A model generated the notes under the pieces. It ran no database searches. It was not told the DNA's origin and saw only the letters and a program-made list of their open reading frames with translations. Both the position numbers and the translations under genes were made by a program. From DAOUJW01 sp034421015 (lineage in GTDB: Bacteria; Chloroflexota; Dehalococcoidia; Lucifugimonadales; UBA2985): a DNA stretch of 64,000 bases. Shown in pieces: positions 60,995-64,000 of the stretch. The stretch lies in NCBI GenBank assembly GCA_034421015.1, contig DAOUKT010000033.1, positions 1-64,000 of the forward strand, written 5' to 3'. Every line of letters starts with the position of its first letter. Positions within the stretch are counted from its first letter, which is position 1.

Positions 60995-61873
60995 ATGGAC
61001 AACCCGGAGCGCCTCCACAACTTGCAGGCGAGCAGCCTGGTCAGGCTGATATCCTCGGTTGCGGCCGTTTCGCTAGTGGCGGCGGCGGGCGTGACAGTCA
61101 TCGAGGCCCAGAGCGAGCCAGACCCACTGATGCAGCTGCCGGCCGCCGCGATCACCCTTGCGATCGGAGCCCTGGTTATCTACGCGAGCTCCCTGTCCGT
61201 CTCGGGCCGGCGGGAAGCGGCGCTTGCCGCCTGGGGTGTCTGCATTGCCGCGCTCATTCTGCTGCCCGGCTTGCAGCTTCTTCCAATCTGGTACAACACC
61301 CCCTTCCTTCTGGAAGTCAAGGCCCTGGCTCCACCGCCCTGGCCCTACGCCGTTGCCATCCCCTTGCTGCTCTTTCTTGTCCTAGAGTCGGTTATCCCGG
61401 ACGAAAGGGGCAACGACACGTCCAACCTCTTTCTCATCCTGGGGCTGACGTCCGCCATTGTGTTTCTCTTCTTTACCTTCGTCCTGGTTGGTTTCACGGC
61501 AAACCGCTCCGCCCTGATTCTCATTCCCCACCGGCTCACCCTGAGCGCATTGACGCCCGTTGCCATCAGCGGGCTGATTGTCCTTTGCACGGTCCTGGTT
61601 CGCAGGGGATATGCCGGGCAGGGGATAGCGTTGCTGCTGGTAATCGGGCTGGGTGTGGAGTGGGTGTCGACCTGGTCCTACGACGGCCCGCACTTCATAC
61701 CGGAGTCCTCCTTCATTCCGTATCCCCGATACCCCTTGCTTCCCATACTTGCAGGGACAATCCCGGGCATACTGACGGCCTCGACTGCGCTCTTCGCCGG
61801 ATGGGAGGTGTACTTCCGGGAACGGGAAGGGGAACCTCCATCGACCAACCTTGAAGCTGTACAGGCGGGCTGA
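60995..61873 (+). CDS. multi-pass membrane protein upstream of DUF58
   Basis: This 292-residue protein, which I do not recognise, has about eight hydrophobic segments: LVRLISSVAAVSLVAAAGVTVI, AITLAIGALVIYASSL, AWGVCIAALILLPGLQLL, PYAVAIPLLLFLVLE, LFLILGLTSAIVFLFFTFVLVGF, LTPVAISGLIVLCTVLV, IALLLVIGLGVEWV and LPILAGTIPGILTAS. It starts five bases before the DUF58 gene ends the operon gap, so it is probably co-transcribed with DUF58 and the transglutaminase-type gene. I prefer ATG 60995 over TTG 60953. Confidence 0.7.
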   Translation: MDNPERLHNLQASSLVRLISSVAAVSLVAAAGVTVIEAQSEPDPLMQLPAAAITLAIGALVIYASSLSVSGRREAALAAWGVCIAALILLPGLQLLPIWYNTPFLLEVKALAPPPWPYAVAIPLLLFLVLESVIPDERGNDTSNLFLILGLTSAIVFLFFTFVLVGFTANRSALILIPHRLTLSALTPVAISGLIVLCTVLVRRGYAGQGIALLLVIGLGVEWVSTWSYDGPHFIPESSFIPYPRYPLLPILAGTIPGILTASTALFAGWEVYFREREGEPPSTNLEAVQAG

Positions 61874-61878
61874 CCGGG

Positions 61879-63129
61879 ATGAGACCAACGCGCACCCACG
61901 CCGCCCTTGGGCTTCTTGCCCTGTCACTCTTCCTGTCGCTGGCGACGGGATATGCCATATACTACCGCCTCTTGTCGATCACTGTGCTGGTACTGGGCGG
62001 CAGCGCTCTCTGGTCGTGGTTGAACCTGCAGGGAACGCGGATAACCGCGCAGCGCACCTTCAACAGGCTCCAGGTCGGCGAGTCGGTTGAGAGCCGGATC
62101 ACCATAGAGAACACCAGCCCTGTACCCAAGCTGGGCCTGGAGGTAACAGACCTGTCTGAGCTTCCGGGAAACACCTCCGGCGCAGTGGTCAACGTGCCGG
62201 GTTCGGCAGAGGTTGTCGTTTCCTCCGAAATACCCCTCAGGCATCGGGGCATATACCAGGTGGGCGCTCCGGTGGCAACCAGCGGCGACCCCTTCGCCTT
62301 CGTGCGGTTACGGCGCAGGAACCCGGGCTCCCAGCAGCTTATCGTGTATCCGCGCATGGTGGATATGCCCCCGTTCTCGCTGACGCGGGGGGACATTGTG
62401 GGAGAGGGCGACCTCCAGGGGAGCAGCCCGGAGGCCACTTACTCCGTATCCACAATCAGGGAGTACCGGCCGGGGGACAGCTCGAAGCACATTCACTGGC
62501 CCTCTACGGCTAGAAAATCCGACTTCATGGTGAAGCAGTTCGACACCGGGATGGAGGACCTGGTGTGGGTCCTGCTTGACCTGGAGAGAGCGGCGCACTA
62601 CGGCGAGGGGCAGGAGAGCACCGAGGAGTACGCTGTGACCGCGGCGGCCTCGATTGCCCGGAGCTACTCGGAGGCGGAGTGGGCCGTGGGCCTCATGGCC
62701 CAGGGCAACCGGCCCTGGATTATGGCCCCGCAGGAGGGAGCGCCGGGCCTGGACAGGCTGCTTCTTGCCCTCACCGAGGCGCGCGCCCACGGCACGGTCC
62801 CCGTAAGAGACCTGCTCACCTACTGGCATGCCCAGGTCGCATCCCAGGTTGTGACCCTGATACTGGTCACCCCTTCCGTGGACCCGTCGTGGAGCCCGCT
62901 GCTGGACTCCATGATCCAGCAGGGCGTCTCCGCGACTGTGGTGGTTGTGGACCCCAAATCCTTTGGCGACCAGCGCGACCCCGCTCTGCTGCTCAACCAG
63001 CTTCAGCAGAGGGGGACGCCCGTCTACCTGCTACAACGGGGAGAGGACATAGCCCAGGGACTGACGTATCGATGGCGCTCCGCTTCCTCCGCGGCGTCGT
63101 CTGCGGAGGTCTCAGGAGCGCGCCCGTGA
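61879..63129 (+). CDS. DUF58 domain protein
   Basis: This 416-residue protein has two N-terminal hydrophobic helices, a beta-rich region and the DUF58 signature YSVSTIREYRPGDSSKHIHWPSTARKSDFMVKQFD near residue 195. A vWA-like part (LVWVLLDLERAA) follows. DUF58 proteins usually work with a MoxR ATPase and a transglutaminase-like membrane protein in envelope or secretion-related roles. The transglutaminase-type gene follows, but no MoxR gene is in the window. It starts five bases after the upstream gene's stop. Confidence 0.88.
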   Translation: MRPTRTHAALGLLALSLFLSLATGYAIYYRLLSITVLVLGGSALWSWLNLQGTRITAQRTFNRLQVGESVESRITIENTSPVPKLGLEVTDLSELPGNTSGAVVNVPGSAEVVVSSEIPLRHRGIYQVGAPVATSGDPFAFVRLRRRNPGSQQLIVYPRMVDMPPFSLTRGDIVGEGDLQGSSPEATYSVSTIREYRPGDSSKHIHWPSTARKSDFMVKQFDTGMEDLVWVLLDLERAAHYGEGQESTEEYAVTAAASIARSYSEAEWAVGLMAQGNRPWIMAPQEGAPGLDRLLLALTEARAHGTVPVRDLLTYWHAQVASQVVTLILVTPSVDPSWSPLLDSMIQQGVSATVVVVDPKSFGDQRDPALLLNQLQQRGTPVYLLQRGEDIAQGLTYRWRSASSAASSAEVSGARP

Positions 63130-63215
63130 CTTCCAAGAATGGTCTGAACAAATCCACTCCCGCGAAGCCTGCCCCGTACCCCGATAAGGGGGCGGGGGTC
63201 CATGCCCCGCCACCA

Positions 63216-63240
63216 CTGGATTCCTGCCTACGCAGGAATG
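63216..63240 (+). repeat. fragment of the dispersed repeat inside an operon
   Basis: CTGGATTCCTGCCTACGCAG matches the palindromic end of the repeat at 36470-36490 with two changes. It lies in the 188-base gap between DUF58 and the next gene, next to another GC-rich hairpin (GGGGC..GCCCC, about 63189-63208), and probably separates two formerly closer genes. Confidence 0.55.
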
Positions 63241-63317
63241 GCTGTGAAAGTGTCATCAGGCAGCATGGTCATGTTACTGACTTGTACAGAGTATTCCTAA
63301 AATGAGGAGCTTCTAGC

Positions 63318-64000
63318 TTGCCGCTGCTATTGCGTTTGTGGGACCTGTTTGAGACCAGAGGTCTGACCCTGCTGCTCCAGTTCGCGGTGCTGGCCATTGC
63401 CGTCAGCGCGGTTGAAGCGGCGCAGTGGGTGGCTGCGCCTTCGCTGGCGCTCCTGGTCCTGTTCGCCTCCATCCTGGCGGCCTTCGCCGGCAGCACGAGG
63501 AAGCTGGAGTTCGTCTATCACATTATGGCTGTAGCCCTCGGAGTGGTCATCGCATACCTTTCTGCGGCATATCTGACCGAAGCCCAGCAGTGGGACCTCA
63601 AGTTTACTGAACTGCACGAGCGGCTGGCCGAGTGGTGGCTGGCGGTGACCGGCGAGGACGCCACCAACGACACGCTGCCCCTCTCCATGATTCTGGTGAT
63701 GATCACATGGCTGGCGGCGTACGTCAGCTCCTGGACTCTCTTCAAGTACCGAAACGTCTGGATAACCCTCGTGGCCATAGGCACGGCGATGATGGTGACC
63801 CTGACGTACCTTCCGGAGAGCTTCTTCATATACATGTTCGGCTTCCTCTTCTTTGCATTGCTGCTGGTGGCGCACGTGACCAGCCTGAAGCGGCGCTCAG
63901 ACCTCCAGGTCCAGGGCAAGACCTACCCATCGACAATCCATCGAATGTCCCTGGTCCACGGCCTGATGCTGAGCGTCGTGACCCTGGGCGCGGTGGCCGT
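63318..64000 (+). CDS. transglutaminase-type membrane protein (TgpA-like), 5' part
   Basis: An open frame from TTG 63318 (AGGAGC upstream) runs to the window end, giving about 227 residues. It begins LPLLLRLWDLFETRGLTLLLQFAVLAIAVSAVEAAQWV. Several hydrophobic segments follow (LALLVLFASILAAFAG, IMAVALGVVIAYLSAAYL, LSMILVMITWLAAYVSSWTLF, VTLVAIGTAMMVTLTYL-like, FFIYMFGFLFFALLLVAHV). This is the usual N-terminal membrane part of TgpA/DUF3488 transglutaminase proteins paired with DUF58. The catalytic domain would lie beyond the window. Confidence 0.72.
   Translation, partial: MPLLLRLWDLFETRGLTLLLQFAVLAIAVSAVEAAQWVAAPSLALLVLFASILAAFAGSTRKLEFVYHIMAVALGVVIAYLSAAYLTEAQQWDLKFTELHERLAEWWLAVTGEDATNDTLPLSMILVMITWLAAYVSSWTLFKYRNVWITLVAIGTAMMVTLTYLPESFFIYMFGFLFFALLLVAHVTSLKRRSDLQVQGKTYPSTIHRMSLVHGLMLSVVTLGAVA

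Overview
The window is GC-rich bacterial chromosome with dense, intact metabolic and transport genes and no phage or IS genes. Several features point to an uncultured Chloroflexota (Dehalococcoidia / SAR202-like) bacterium: lipoproteins whose lipobox is followed by Thr/Pro-rich linkers (6.8, 50.7 and 55.8 kb), frequent TTG starts after strong Shine-Dalgarno sites, family III CoA-transferase, DUF35/thiolase-like and PAC2 genes, and a UGSC-type selenoprotein. This placement is inference from gene content; no rRNA gene is present.

Layout. 0.2-2.7 kb: FabL-like enoyl-ACP reductase, a YgfZ/ErpA iron-sulfur pair, tRNA-Ile(GAU). 3.1-11.6 kb: one long operon with a BMP-type (nucleoside-family) ABC importer followed by a biuret-hydrolase-like enzyme, an amidase and a DUF1116 (AllG/YlbE-like) protein, probably for nitrogen scavenging from a ureide or nucleobase-derived compound. 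12.0-15.7 kb: a selenium/thiol redox locus, with a thioredoxin-reductase-like gene, a DGLPVVPP-motif protein and a UGSC selenoprotein in one operon, and divergently a two-domain DUF427 gene with an in-frame TGA at the position of a conserved Cys, followed by a SECIS-like hairpin. That DUF427 gene is the best candidate in the window for something undescribed. 15.9-31.8 kb: hydrolases, an MFS carrier, a MacB/FtsX-type ABC exporter, a DUF35/thiolase-like pair, an SDR, RNase D, a YfcE-like protein that has lost its metal ligands, an NCS2 permease with a regulatory-ATPase-like tail, and a methyltransferase.

31.9-42.5 kb: a SDR/DUF2867 fusion, small stress-type proteins, AIM24, a glycine-betaine type permease and binding protein without the ATPase, a SulP transporter and a two-helix K+ channel/RCK protein with an altered filter. 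42.5-44.9 kb: a toxin-antitoxin-like island (PIN/antitoxin, DUF2442/DUF4160, HicB, DUF2283, a small partner), partly enclosed by two diverged direct repeats. 45.1-49.2 kb: a double-domain CoA-transferase, then two tandem paralogous ribbon-helix-helix-like proteins behind a promoter overlapped by a palindromic operator.

50.2-55.5 kb: a zinc homeostasis cluster: PAC2 gene (divergent), ZnuABC-like importer behind two tandem inverted repeats, a CDF exporter with a His/Asp repeat tail, and a convergent 74-residue His/Cys repeat protein with its own promoter. 55.8-64.0 kb: an oligopeptide-binding lipoprotein, two divergent MFS carriers, a membrane protein, DUF58, and the start of a transglutaminase-type membrane protein that runs off the end. 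Copies of a short dispersed repeat lie at 1-171, 36374-36490 and 63216-63240.
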